The notes beneath the pieces were generated by a model that saw only the letters and a program-made list of their open reading frames with translations, had not been told where the DNA came from and did not search any database. The position numbers and the translations under genes are program-made. Below, one piece after another: positions 56,901-61,984 of a DNA stretch of 64,000 nucleotides. This DNA is from Cristatella mucedo. Taxonomy: Eukaryota; Bryozoa; Phylactolaemata; Cristatellidae. The number at the start of each line of letters is the position of its first letter. The stretch's first letter is position 1. The stretch is taken from NCBI GenBank assembly GCA_009760855.2, contig WPIO01000156.1, positions 565,501 to 629,500 on the forward strand, in the 5' to 3' direction.

Positions 56901-58947
56901 GCGCTTCTGTAGATACTAACTTAAATTTTCGCATTCAAATGACTATGACGATATATAAATCTAAATAGCAATGTGACCTATTTACTAGCATATAAAATGT
57001 CTTTCAGATAAAGGCCTTAGCGGATCTGGAGTGGCTTTAATTGTTGTCGGAACAATCATTGGAAGTATAGCAGTAATATGTGTATATGTTAACATCGTCC
57101 ATCCCATTCTCAAGAAGGCAAGACGAGGCATTGGCACCCAATCTGAAGACAGCAGGAATGGTATGTTCAGATGAAAATTTTATTTTTTAAATTCATGCAT
57201 TAACATTCATATGCTGGCACCAGATTATGAAAGTGTCATTCGCCTTCTTTTTTGGTAGCATGAATTACGGCTTCTTGTTTAGCACTGCCTGCTAGTTTAA
57301 AATCTTTGGTTAAATACGGTCACACAATTACTACTAACATTATTATACCTTATGTAAATTTGAGAAAAATCAGCAACTGTTTTCGCAGACTTCATTTCAA
57401 ATACATTTTGCATATACTATACTTACTAGATCACAATGCTGCCTTTAAAACTATCAAGAAGTAGTAAATTAAGGATTGACATGGGGTTGTACTTTCAGCT
57501 CTAAGATTGAGCTTTTCTATACTTCTATAATTAAAACTAGCTAGCCAAGTTTATAAATATTACCAAGGAATATCATCACAATACGTGTCACCAAAATAAA
57601 ATCAAAGCTATCAGCACTGAAACAGCTTTCCTTTGCTATGCCCTTTAACCCAACCTTACTGGTGTAAATTGCTGGCCTAAATTGACTGCTGCTGCCAGCA
57701 GCAGAGTCAATGTTGCCAACCAATTTACTTAGTCATACAAGCAAACTACTTCAGTTGTCAGTGAAATTTGAATGTGGTTCCAAATATTAGCTGCAGATAC
57801 AATATGTGTCTGATCCCGCCACAACTCTTAGCCGTTAGTAACCCACATCATCCGAATAAATACTAGTATAAACCCATCGCTCAGTAACAGAAAGTATTAC
57901 TATTTCTCAAGTTTTGATATTACTATCACATAAAAAAGCACAACATTTCTGATTTCTTGGTTAATTTATTTCTTCTGGATTTTTTTACCTCAGAATGCTA
58001 GCTATAGCTCAAAAAACTACCCCAGGCTGAGATTGGCTTGCTGAAATTTATAGTCTTGGACAGAGAGCTGCCTAAATAGTTTGATTTAATTTACAAAGTT
58101 GCAAACTATTTGTTATACATCGTCGCTTTCTTTTACTCTGGATATGAAAGCTTGCTTAGCACTATCCCAAGTTCATTAGAGTAACCAGAACGAAATACAC
58201 TCAATGTCACAGAAAAAACCGGAGCAAGATTACAATTGCAAGCCTAGCCTCTATAAACCTTCGTTGGATCAAAGTTTCCCTATCAGGAAATGCTTATGTC
58301 TACTCTCGACCGTTTTCATATTTTAATAAATGTTAGCTCTACATCCCGTCATCTTTGAGATAATCTTACTGACTTCTTCTTGATCACCCATCTCAACACA
58401 ATAGACTGGATTGGTAAGTCTATCAGCCGAGTGGCAGCATCCCCTTAGCAAACCTATCCCTCAATACCATGCATCACATCTGTGTCTATATTAAAATAGT
58501 TTGTAACTGATATTATCCTCAGATTCGCATATAAATCAACGAAGACAGCTAGTCCGGTGCTTTGGCAGGAGTACAAGTAACTACAATAAAGGGGTTTCCC
58601 TAAAAAAACAAACCACACTAAAGTAGCTTCAGTCGCAATACGGCTGTGGAAATGCAGCTACAGTCAGAATAAAAAGGTTGGCCTGTGTATAAAGATTCGG
58701 TAAGCGACTCGGTTTATAGATGCCCTGACAAACATTCATCAACGGCTGCATTGTTCTAATGATTTGGCAGGGCAAGCACCATCTGCTGATTATATTACGG
58801 CCAGTGATGGCAGGAGTGCCAACATAGAGGCACGTGCTCACGATGGGTTACAAACGGACGTGGTAAGTACTGGTGTATTTTCTTTAGTAGGTTGGCCAAC
58901 AAATGAAAAAAAACTATTTTCAGGAAGCATTTTCGTCAGCACAGTGA
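24951..58947 (+). CDS. Two-CUB-domain single-pass membrane protein, 8-exon gene model (334 aa)
   Basis: I assembled this gene from exons 24951-25032, 28556-28766, 28841-28959, 41534-41741, 41822-41937, 57008-57160, 58771-58862 and 58924-58947. All junctions are GT-AG and the phases (1,2,1,2,1,1,0) agree throughout, giving 334 codons plus TGA. Predicted layout: signal peptide about 1-25, CUB1 about 34-137, CUB2 about 139-245, transmembrane helix about 254-276 and cytoplasmic tail 277-334. N-glycosylation sequons are at N57, N74, N134 and N241. CUB domains are extracellular beta-sandwich modules that bind proteins or carbohydrate, so a cell-surface receptor or adhesion role is likely, but the ligand is unknown. 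The start is the first ATG after an in-frame TGA at 24888-24890. There is no enzymatic domain. I do not recognise a named orthologue. The first six exons are well supported; the last two rest on splice-site and phase logic only. Confidence 0.8.
25033..25850. other. Start of intron 1, no feature
   Basis: Intron 1 of the CUB gene runs 25033-28555. This first part is A+T-rich without recognised repeats. Confidence 0.5.
25851..25965 (-). mobile_element. LINE-A 3' tail, antisense fragment
   Basis: ATTTGATAAAGC, a CT-expanded segment, then TACATTAGCTGCAAAGGAAC follow the order of the reversed LINE-A tail. The hairpin centre has become a short CT run. Confidence 0.5.
25966..27165. other. Intron 1 middle, no feature
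   Basis: No coding or repeat signature is recognised in this stretch. Confidence 0.4.
27166..28378 (-). mobile_element. LINE-A antisense, split by LINE-B
   Basis: From the hairpin tail (CTAGGCGCTTTACATTTGC) through the 3'UTR to the C-terminal and thumb region, with minus-strand residues YLAPAYQIYSSSRPSIAPPAF. It is interrupted at about 27829 by a sense LINE-B end and resumes at about 28056 (GTCAAGACGGGATGTCACAC) to about 28378. It lies in intron 1, about 180 bp upstream of exon 2. Confidence 0.8.
27829..28055 (+). mobile_element. LINE-B 3' end nested in LINE-A
   Basis: A strongly 5'-truncated copy: it starts at TGCTACTTCTATGCTACTTA and runs to GGAGTTACTGACGGAGATAC, closely similar to 30435-30640 and 38400-38605. 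Removing it restores LINE-A continuity. Confidence 0.85.
28556..28766 (+). CDS. Exon 2: first half of CUB domain 1
   Basis: The exon begins after TTTTCAG, phase 1, and encodes residues 28-98. It carries the CUB hallmarks in order: CGG (C34), the SPNYPSSYPNN strand, NVTCSW (C59, W61), alternating hydrophobics around FNFTHFD, then EQCCDYVEIRD (C83, C84, D85). The acids D79/E81 and D85 match the calcium-site positions of calcium-binding CUB domains. Sequons are N57-V-T and N74-F-T. The donor is AG|GTAAAT at 28767, phase 2. Confidence 0.9.
28841..28959 (+). CDS. Exon 3: second half of CUB domain 1
   Basis: The exon follows TTTGTCGCAG after a 74 bp intron and encodes residues 98-137. It shows the CUB C-terminal half: RLSGKSVP where most CUBs have a cysteine-glycine pair, then VTFKTDASG (D121, third calcium-site acid) and GFSFTVNFT, the usual closing strand. 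The normal fourth CUB cysteine is replaced by S100, so the second disulphide cannot form in the standard way. Donor G|GTGAGT at 28960, phase 1. Confidence 0.9.
29115..29488 (+). mobile_element. LINE-A C-terminal and 3'UTR fragment
   Basis: AATCTAAATCCTTTGG and the 3'UTR series (TTTGCATGCTACCACTAACC; TTTCAGCAAACGTAAA) match other LINE-A ends in order. It begins about 155 bp downstream of exon 3 in intron 3, inverted relative to the copy upstream of exon 2. Confidence 0.65.
29490..29540 (-). mobile_element. SINE-1 head fragment, antisense
   Basis: GTCGGGCTAGCACCTTAACC and ACTGGGCCAAACCAAC match the reversed tRNA-like head of the SINE-1 copies at 22940-22975 and 62366-62400. Confidence 0.6.
29545..30660 (+). 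mobile_element. LINE-B reverse transcriptase C-terminal half and 3' end
   Basis: Frame 29572-29784 carries the catalytic-type block YYFHADDTQLYLSF followed by ACLADIQTWMSENFLKLN and NKTELMFIG. After a decayed stretch, 30052-30615 encodes LKELGWMPVEQKIQSKVLML, LAPSYLAELLHQFQP and RSAGPRLWNSLPQF. The element ends GACTTTGTAGAGTCACAGAC plus a TTACA-type tail at about 30655. It is one of the best-preserved LINE pieces here but is 5' truncated and frame-broken. Confidence 0.85.
30661..30990. other. Short spacer with local AGCAAGGAACT repeats
   Basis: AGCAAGGAACT occurs twice near 30670-30700, with CCAGGAACT related. Otherwise nothing is recognised. Confidence 0.4.
30991..31650 (-). mobile_element. 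LINE endonuclease end and linker, antisense
   Basis: Minus frame 30998-31219 (MVDSYNTTLADMYDEFAHLT, STVHPRRTVYG) matches the linker between endonuclease and RT in L2/CR1-like elements. The decayed endonuclease region (LGNLSDAFGTLF) lies at 31480-31560. The order fits a minus-strand element whose RT part is missing. Confidence 0.65.
31651..32864. other. Intron 3 unique-looking sequence
   Basis: A+T-rich, with no exon or repeat signature recognised. Confidence 0.4.
33248..33496 (-). repeat. Three tandem 83-bp repeats inside LINE-A
   Basis: Units start at 33248, 33331 and 33414, each opening ATAGAAGATTC and holding TACCATGGTGGGGCAGTAGA. They differ at only a few positions. The unit corresponds to the C-terminal coding region around the YRYL / PPAF block of LINE-A. 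Confidence 0.95.
34012..34695 (-). mobile_element. LINE-B C-terminal region and 3' end, antisense
   Basis: Minus frame 34079-34558 is open for 159 codons with LKELGWLPVEQRIQSKVLTL, GLAPSYLAELLHQFQPVRAL and SFSSAGPRLWNSLPQF. The (TGTAA)-type tail is at the low-coordinate end. It is inserted in an antisense LINE-A; similar ACATCATA and TCATCACTA sequences at the edges may be the target duplication. Confidence 0.9.
35038..35165 (+). mobile_element. SINE-1 copy
   Basis: AGGATTGGTCCTGTGATTAA (A-box side), CCCGACCAAGGTCTGGGGAT, and a decayed B box (TTTTGAGCCCTGG), followed by a degenerate tail. Confidence 0.7.
35166..36534. other. Intron 3, no feature
   Basis: Nothing recognisable beyond short open frames. 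Confidence 0.4.
36535..36705 (+). mobile_element. LINE-A thumb fragment
   Basis: CTTGCATTTGTGACATCCCT, then CTCACTATTTGCTAGTCAAT and TTACAGCTGGTGCAAAGCTC, are collinear with the HAFVTSRLD / LQLVQNAAAR region of LINE-A. Confidence 0.65.
36706..37650. other. Intron 3, no feature
   Basis: No recognised repeat or exon. A short local duplication of GCATCCTGCAGGAGA lies at 36866-36904. Confidence 0.4.
37651..37804 (+). mobile_element. LINE-A 3' tail
   Basis: TGTGTCATCCCTAACCAAG, then CTAGAAATAGATTGAATTAT and GGGCACTTTATTACATT, match the LINE-A 3' end and hairpin, with ATT repeats after it. Confidence 0.75.
37805..38165 (-). mobile_element. LINE-B 3' region, antisense, degraded
   Basis: Reversed LINE-B landmarks occur in order: GCATACGGTAGCCAACA, TTACAAAGAGAAAAGGG, CACAGTCGGCATCAGC, GTTGCATAAGAATCGTGG and ATCTGCAGAACAAAAGCTT. 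Confidence 0.75.
38170..38622 (+). mobile_element. LINE-B C-terminal region and 3' end
   Basis: TTTCAACCTGTTTGCGCCCT through GGTCCTAGACTGTGGAACTC to GGAGTTACAGACGGAGATAC and a TTACATT tail. It is very similar to 30240-30655. It stands tail-out against the antisense copy at 37805-38165, forming an inverted pair. Confidence 0.9.
38931..38955 (+). repeat. (AGTTT)5 microsatellite before the exon-4 copy
   Basis: Five AGTTT units run directly into the duplicated exon sequence. The unit may have grown from the GAGAGTTTTG of the LINE-B antisense 3' end. Confidence 0.85.
38956..39097 (+). pseudogene. Truncated duplicate of CUB gene exon 4 inside an antisense LINE-B copy
   Basis: This stretch aligns without gaps to 41535-41676 with seven mismatches that I counted in 142 bases. 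It lacks the intron acceptor of the true exon: the bases just before it are an AGTTT run. It ends with an in-frame TAG at 39098-39100, and changes such as TGG to TGT would replace the conserved tryptophan. It stops short of the last 65 bases of the exon. It lies in intron 3 in the same orientation as the gene, between two pieces of an antisense LINE-B 3' region, so it was carried into, or repaired into, that element. Confidence 0.85.
39337..40095 (-). mobile_element. LINE-A antisense copy
   Basis: 3'UTR words (TGGTTAGTGGGCGCATGC) lead to minus frame 39613-40092, which includes MVHAFVTSRLDCRSTLLAGL and CPITRSQLVL, the LINE-A thumb region. Confidence 0.75.
40200..40490 (-). mobile_element. LINE-B fragment, antisense, degraded
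   Basis: AGAACCTGAGGGCATGAGGA, AAGTCGTGGCGGGTATTGTG, ATGCTCTGTATTCGTTG and ACCGGCAGCGATGCAAGCCA follow the reversed LINE-B block 34405-34540. Confidence 0.7.
40540..40775 (+). mobile_element. LINE-A 3'UTR and tail
   Basis: CTTATGCGTGCTGACACCGT, TGCATGCTGCCACTCACCAC, GTAAAGCACATAGAAAGGAA and the ATT tail are typical of LINE-A 3' ends. Confidence 0.85.
40776..41533. other. End of intron 3 with a possible cryptic exon
   Basis: Non-coding before exon 4. The stretch 41363-41445 is bounded by good splice sites (TTTTAACAG and CAG|GTGAGT) and is open, but it does not join exon 4 in frame; it is discussed in the findings. Confidence 0.4.
41534..41741 (+). CDS. Exon 4: first half of CUB domain 2
   Basis: The exon starts after CCTGATAG, phase 1, and encodes residues 138-207. 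It has the CUB pattern SGVITTLNYPQYYPKHINC followed by YW and IVRITFEVYEI, then SISIYDN in place of DYVEIRD. Only C167 (equivalent to the second CUB cysteine) is kept; the first, third and fourth are missing, and the calcium-site aspartates are lost. A broken copy of this exon lies upstream at 38956-39097. Donor TG|GTAATT, phase 2, at the same domain position as the intron inside CUB1. Confidence 0.88.
41822..41937 (+). CDS. Exon 5: second half of CUB domain 2
   Basis: The exon follows TTCTTGTAG after an 80 bp intron and encodes residues 207-245. It continues in frame (WYGYMKQPSFIDL), has a glycine-rich turn (SGGGSLVF) and ends with GISANFTSL, the closing CUB strand with sequon N241-F-T. There is no cysteine. 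Donor G|GTAAGT at 41938, phase 1, matching exon 6. Confidence 0.88.
41938..42556. other. Start of intron 5, no feature
   Basis: Intron 5 of the CUB gene spans 41938-57007. Nothing is recognised in this first part. Confidence 0.45.
42557..42700 (+). mobile_element. SINE-1 copy
   Basis: GCCGGTTAAGTCCAGTGATA head, GGTTGTGGGCTCGAGGCC (B-box region), then CGTGAAGCATCTAAATGG and CGGGTGCTAT tail, on the + strand. Confidence 0.75.
42701..43900. other. Intron 5, no feature
   Basis: A+T-rich, nothing recognised. Confidence 0.4.
43901..44340 (-). mobile_element. Possible old antisense LINE-B relic
   Basis: Scattered collinear words such as CATAGGACCTGGAGGCTTG and CAGTCGGAGCCAGAATAGTG recall the reversed LINE-B C-terminal region. 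Similarity is weak and may be chance. Confidence 0.3.
44341..48290. other. Intron 5, long stretch without recognised features
   Basis: Only short open frames (for example 44576-44794) with no domain. There are no LINE, SINE or exon signatures that I can support. Confidence 0.4.
48291..48380 (-). mobile_element. LINE-A 3' tail fragment, antisense
   Basis: AGAGAAATCAATCTCTTTCT and AGGCGCTTTAAATTTGCTGC are the reversed LINE-A hairpin and adjacent sequence. Confidence 0.75.
48381..49507. other. Intron 5, no feature
   Basis: Nothing firm. A tRNA-gene-like phrase near 48609-48640 (GTCGTGTAATGGTAGCATGG) lacks a complete cloverleaf. Confidence 0.35.
49508..49665 (+). mobile_element. SINE-1 copy, degraded
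   Basis: TTTTGCTCAGTGGTTACAGT head, CCGAGGTCATGGGCTCTAAC (B-box region), GGTGAAGTGC and TTAGGTTCTCTTAAAGCG tail. Confidence 0.75.
49666..50279. other. Intron 5, no firm feature
   Basis: This could include the decayed 5' part of the LINE-B copy that follows, but no endonuclease motif is visible. Confidence 0.35.
50280..52608 (+). mobile_element. LINE-B linker, RT and 3' end, split by LINE-A
   Basis: Broken-frame translation shows linker residues (AREQVSAFF then EENAQIRTFI near 50620-50680), the RT blocks with TALLLVTNDI and LSAAFATVNYD near 50980-51085, and later the C-terminal SYLAEL / SQLWVSLP-like region. It ends GAGTTAAAGACGGAGATACA at about 52605. A LINE-A 3' end interrupts it at 51175-51462. 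This is the longest LINE-B copy in the window; its left limit is uncertain. Confidence 0.7.
51175..51462 (+). mobile_element. LINE-A 3' end nested in LINE-B
   Basis: TATTTAAAAGAAACTGGGAC, CCTGCTGACACTGCGCATAC and CAGAAATAGACAGATTTCTC are in LINE-A 3' order. LINE-B continues on both sides. Confidence 0.75.
52609..53299. other. Intron 5, no feature
   Basis: No supported feature. Confidence 0.4.
53919..53972 (+). repeat. (CT)27 microsatellite inside LINE-A RT
   Basis: A pure CT run of 54 bases. The neighbouring LINE-A copy has only CTCTCCCT at the same place (54686), so it expanded from that seed. Confidence 0.95.
54176..54226 (+). repeat. Short GTTGCTAAC-type minisatellite
   Basis: Imperfect repeats of the nonamer GTTGCTAAC / GTTGATAAC / ATTGCTAG. 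Confidence 0.8.
54231..55412 (+). mobile_element. LINE-A copy with intact YADD block, internally deleted
   Basis: The best-preserved RT core in the window. Frame 54290-54517 gives FQSGFRANHSTESALLRVYN, SLFVLLYLSAAFDTINHKAL. Frame 54606-54845 gives VPLKYGVPQGFMLGPVLFTV, LGFHFYADDTQLYHSFDPS and LDACIDDIRT, so the GVPQG and YADD motifs are intact. The thumb is then cut: at 55190 it jumps from the GCAATC of the thumb straight to the 3'UTR, ending in the hairpin tail and ATT run at about 55410. The family is L2/CR1-like from these motifs; stops between blocks show it is dead. Confidence 0.9.
55413..56135 (+). mobile_element. LINE-A thumb, C-terminus and 3' end
   Basis: Frame 55442-55702 (MVYAFVASRLDFLNSLFAGL, LQLVQNAAARLLRPEE), then SPNPTVYLYLVQTSNPF-type residues and the 3'UTR, ending at GAGATCGCTTTATCATGTGT near 56125. 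It may be the continuation of the element interrupted upstream. Confidence 0.85.
56136..57007. other. End of intron 5, no feature
   Basis: No repeat or exon is recognised before the exon 6 acceptor. Confidence 0.45.
57008..57160 (+). CDS. Exon 6: transmembrane helix
   Basis: The exon begins after TGTCTTTCAG, phase 1, and encodes residues 246-296. A short GS-rich stalk (DKGLSGSG) leads into a hydrophobic stretch of about 23 residues (254-276) containing a GxxxG pattern (G260, G264), known in other proteins as a helix-packing motif. It is followed by basic residues (KKARR), which fits a type I orientation with the C-terminus inside. Donor G|GTATGT at 57161, phase 1. Confidence 0.82.
57161..58770. 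other. Intron 6, no feature
   Basis: A+T-rich, with short open frames only. Confidence 0.45.
58771..58862 (+). CDS. Exon 7: cytoplasmic tail
   Basis: The exon follows GATTTGGCAG and encodes residues 297-327 in the frame set by exon 6. The segment is polar and acidic, with one tyrosine in the context SADYITAS and no recognised signalling domain. The donor is GTG|GTAAGT at 58863, phase 0. Confidence is lower than for the CUB exons because the only evidence is matching phase, good splice sites and an open frame. Confidence 0.6.
58924..58947 (+). CDS. Exon 8: last seven residues and stop
   Basis: After a 61 bp intron ending CTATTTTCAG the phase 0 frame reads EAFSSAQ and then TGA at 58945-58947. 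If the 61 bp intron is retained, the frame instead runs on to a stop at 58965-58967, giving a different C-terminus of about 34 residues. A variant poly(A) signal ATTAAA is at 59129-59134; I see no AATAAA close by. Confidence 0.5.
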   Translation, partial: EAFSSAQ

Positions 58948-59345
58948 TGTCCTTAACTCCGGGCTGAGGTATATTCTAATCAGCAACATTTAACTTCCAA
59001 ACTGTTAATCGTAGTTAATCAAGAGCAATATCACATTGATCTTAACTATTATTACCTCCTGAGACAAACTTGAGATCTGTATGAGCTAATGATGAAACTC
59101 ACCAGATTTTTTATGGTCTACTCGAGATATTAAAATAGTTAGACCTACTGAGTATAAGCTTGAGCGAGCCTACAAACGATCGAGACTATCCGTCTAGCTA
59201 AAGGCAGGGGAAGACCTTGCCAGATCATGCTAATCTCACCAGGCAAAGGCCATCTGTTTTATAAGTATTTTTCAACTAAAGATTAGCACCATACCAAAGG
59301 GGTCTCTTTAGGGATTCAGCTGATCGCTTTTGTAGCATCTGAGTC
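58948..59345. other. Downstream of the CUB gene (probable 3'UTR)
   Basis: An ATTAAA at 59129-59134 is the only poly(A)-like signal I see within 200 bp of the stop. Nothing else is recognised. Confidence 0.35.
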
Positions 59346-59850
59346 AGCAAAATGTGCAACAGAGTTCTTAAGCTAACCGACAAGGCCCGCAATTGCTTGG
59401 CTCCTTCGTATCTTGCTGAACTGCTGCACCAGTTTCAGCCTCCTCTTGCCCTCAGGTCCTGTATGGACAGTACATTAGCTGTTCCATTCTTCCGCTTAAT
59501 GACCTTTGGCAATAAGAGCTTTAGCTCTGCAGGTTCTAGACTGTGGAACTTGCTTCAGCAATTCTTACACAATGACAACTACTCTCATGCTGCCGATTAC
59601 ATCTCATCCCTTCAGCGGTATTGAGCTGCTACTTCCATGCTACTCACTACCTCAACTGCTCTTCTTACTCTGCTGTGCTTTCCACTTTCTCTGTGTTGCG
59701 TGAGACGAAGTCTGTTGGCTACCGAAAGCCTACCGAAAGCCGGTTAGGATGTGAGTGTTCTATACAGAATTCTCCTGCCTAACACCCACATAGTCTTTTT
59801 CGGCTTTGTGGAGTTATAGACGGAGCTACATTACATTACATTACAGAGGA
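59346..59850 (+). mobile_element. LINE-B C-terminal region and 3' end
   Basis: Frame 59352-59624 reads MCNRVLKLTDKARNCLAPSY, LAELLHQFQPPLALRSCMDS and SFSSAGSRLWNLL. It ends GGAGTTATAGACGGAGCTAC plus TTACATTACATTAC. Confidence 0.9.
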
Positions 59851-60364
59851 GCAGTCCCCGCCAAAATAACAGCTTCCCCATTGGAATTTTGGTATCACTC
59901 GGCAACGTGGCCAGCGGACGTATATACCTCAATTTCCTGCCGCACCTAAATGCCTCTATTACAAAAGCGACCATTGCTGTCTTAATCCTAAAATCTGTAT
60001 ACCTATTATTTAATACTTTAAGATCTTAACTTCTGAAATGCTTACATCAGCTGCTGCCATGCATTGCTAATATCAGTAGAGTGTCAAAAGCCGCAGTTAC
60101 TATCCGTTAAACTTTCAAAAGGGCTCTTGTTCAGTCACTAACAAGGAGAAAGACATCAGAGAAAGGTCATCTAGGCTTTTCCCGTCTAGTTAAATTTTGC
60201 TGTTCCTATCTAAGGCATTGAACAAGCATTGGCAGTGCAAGTATCTTTTTCGTTTGAACTAAAAATATAGCTAGTATTATTTAGATTTTATTTAGATTTA
60301 ATCACTCTAGAGTCATCATACCGTGACATGTGCGACGATCTAAATATTAATAATAATATAACGT
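59851..60364. other. No recognised feature
   Basis: Between LINE-B and LINE-A remnants; nothing supported. Confidence 0.4.
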
Positions 60365-60955
60365 TCGTAGTAGCTACTATAGAGAACGAAATCTCTTTCT
60401 AGGCAATAAACTTTTGTTGCAAGCAGAGCATGATTATTTTTTGATCATAGTGTGCTCAGTGACAACAAGCAAAACATCCTTTGAGGTGGGATTCACAGGT
60501 CGTCCTACAAATGTGGTGAGTAGCAGTGTCGACAGAGTAATTATACCCAAGTGCAGAATAGAAGAATCACGGGAATCCACTCAACAGTGTAATCAATAGA
60601 TAAGTTTTTTGCTTTTATACACATCCACTAGTCCGGGAATGACGTGGCACCAGTTTAAAGAGAGTCTTGGGCTTTATCCGCATACCAACTAACGTCATGA
60701 ACAACAAGTATTTATGGTTCATGCGAGATATATGTAAGGTAATAGATTCCGGAAAGCAGGGAGGGGCGACTCGTAGCCTGATAAGCAATAGATATGGGGC
60801 AATATAATGAAGGAATCTAGAAGCGAGAGAAAGAACCTAGAATTCACTGAATTGCTTGACAAGGAGCCAGTGCAGGTCATCTAGAAGCTCTGTCGTCATT
60901 GGTGTAAACTCGTCGAGATTGTAAGCTAGCGTAATTTTGTAACAATCTACCAGCG
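60365..60955 (-). mobile_element. LINE-A antisense, degraded
   Basis: The reversed hairpin (GAACGAAATCTCTTTCTAGGC) is followed by decayed 3'UTR and the block TTGACAAGGAGCCAGTGCAGG (60856-60876) typical of antisense LINE-A. Confidence 0.65.
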
Positions 60956-61282
60956 ATAACAGGTTGTGATTTGCCTCACAACATCCCCTGACTTGACCAC
61001 ATTTAAAAAGAACTAAAAACGCGCACATTTAAAACAGCATTTAATGGGTTACTGCTGTTCTTCCTTTATGTGGTTATGCGTGCTGACACTGTGAAGGCTG
61101 CTACTGACCGCACTGGAATCCTGAACCTGTTATTGTAACCCCCTAACCATGTTATTCATGTTAATCAAGTATGATATAATTCACCATTCAATGACGTTTC
61201 CCTTATGGCAGATGTAAAGCGCTTAGAAAGAGATTGAATTCTCTGAGAGTGCTTTATCAAGTATATTTATGTTGTTAGTATA
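60956..61282 (+). mobile_element. LINE-A 3' end
   Basis: CATCCCCTGACTTGACCACA, GGTTATGCGTGCTGACACTG, AAAGCGCTTAGAAAGAGATT and GAGTGCTTTATCAAG are collinear with other LINE-A 3' ends. Confidence 0.85.
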
Positions 61283-61399
61283 AATATTATTAGTAGGTAG
61301 GAACGGTTATTAAGTAGCTTTAATGGAAAAATATTCCCGGGCTGACAGCATTAATATCACTGAGAATTTTGTGATTCATGGGTGATTTTATGTGATAAG

Positions 61400-61870
61400 G
61401 AATTCAAACTTGTATTAGACCGAATTAGATTTGCTTGTGGTAAGACAAGCGGAATTTGATAATAGTTTGCGACGACAACGTGCAGTTTTTGGGAAAACTT
61501 TGGTCAAAAGTGGGACCTTACATGTAAGTGCGGCTATGCACATGAGCCACAAGAGAAATCAGTGAGTTAGTAAAATTTGAGATGTAGGAGAAATTACTAC
61601 CTGGGTGACGGTATCGTATTGCCACCATTAGGAGCTTTTTGCCAGATGAACAGAAAATGGTCCATCTAAGTTACTGCTTCACTGGGAACTCAAACAGTCT
61701 CAAATGGCTTGATGAGCCTGTGGAAACGGCGATTTTCCAACCAGTTAGGGTGGATCTAGGTGTGTAAAAGAACTTGAAGCTTTTTAGGGCTGCCTCGTGA
61801 ATGGTTGGGTGGTTTACCTACTTTAGCCAGGTCTCGGTTAAAGACGAGGTCGAAGCCTTTTAAATAACTA
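61400..61870 (-). mobile_element. LINE endonuclease fragment, antisense, degraded
   Basis: GAATTAGATTTGCTTGTGGT and GCACATGAGCCACAAGAGAA match the order of the endonuclease fragment at the left edge of the window (39-165). Confidence 0.6.
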
Positions 61871-61984
61871 TGTCACTTACTAACAGATATTTCTTAAGGA
61901 TTAAGTGAGGATACAAAATAGAATTTTTATTTTAGGTGGCTGGAGTTTTAGGAGGCCTGGTGACCAATAACTTTGAGAAAATTA

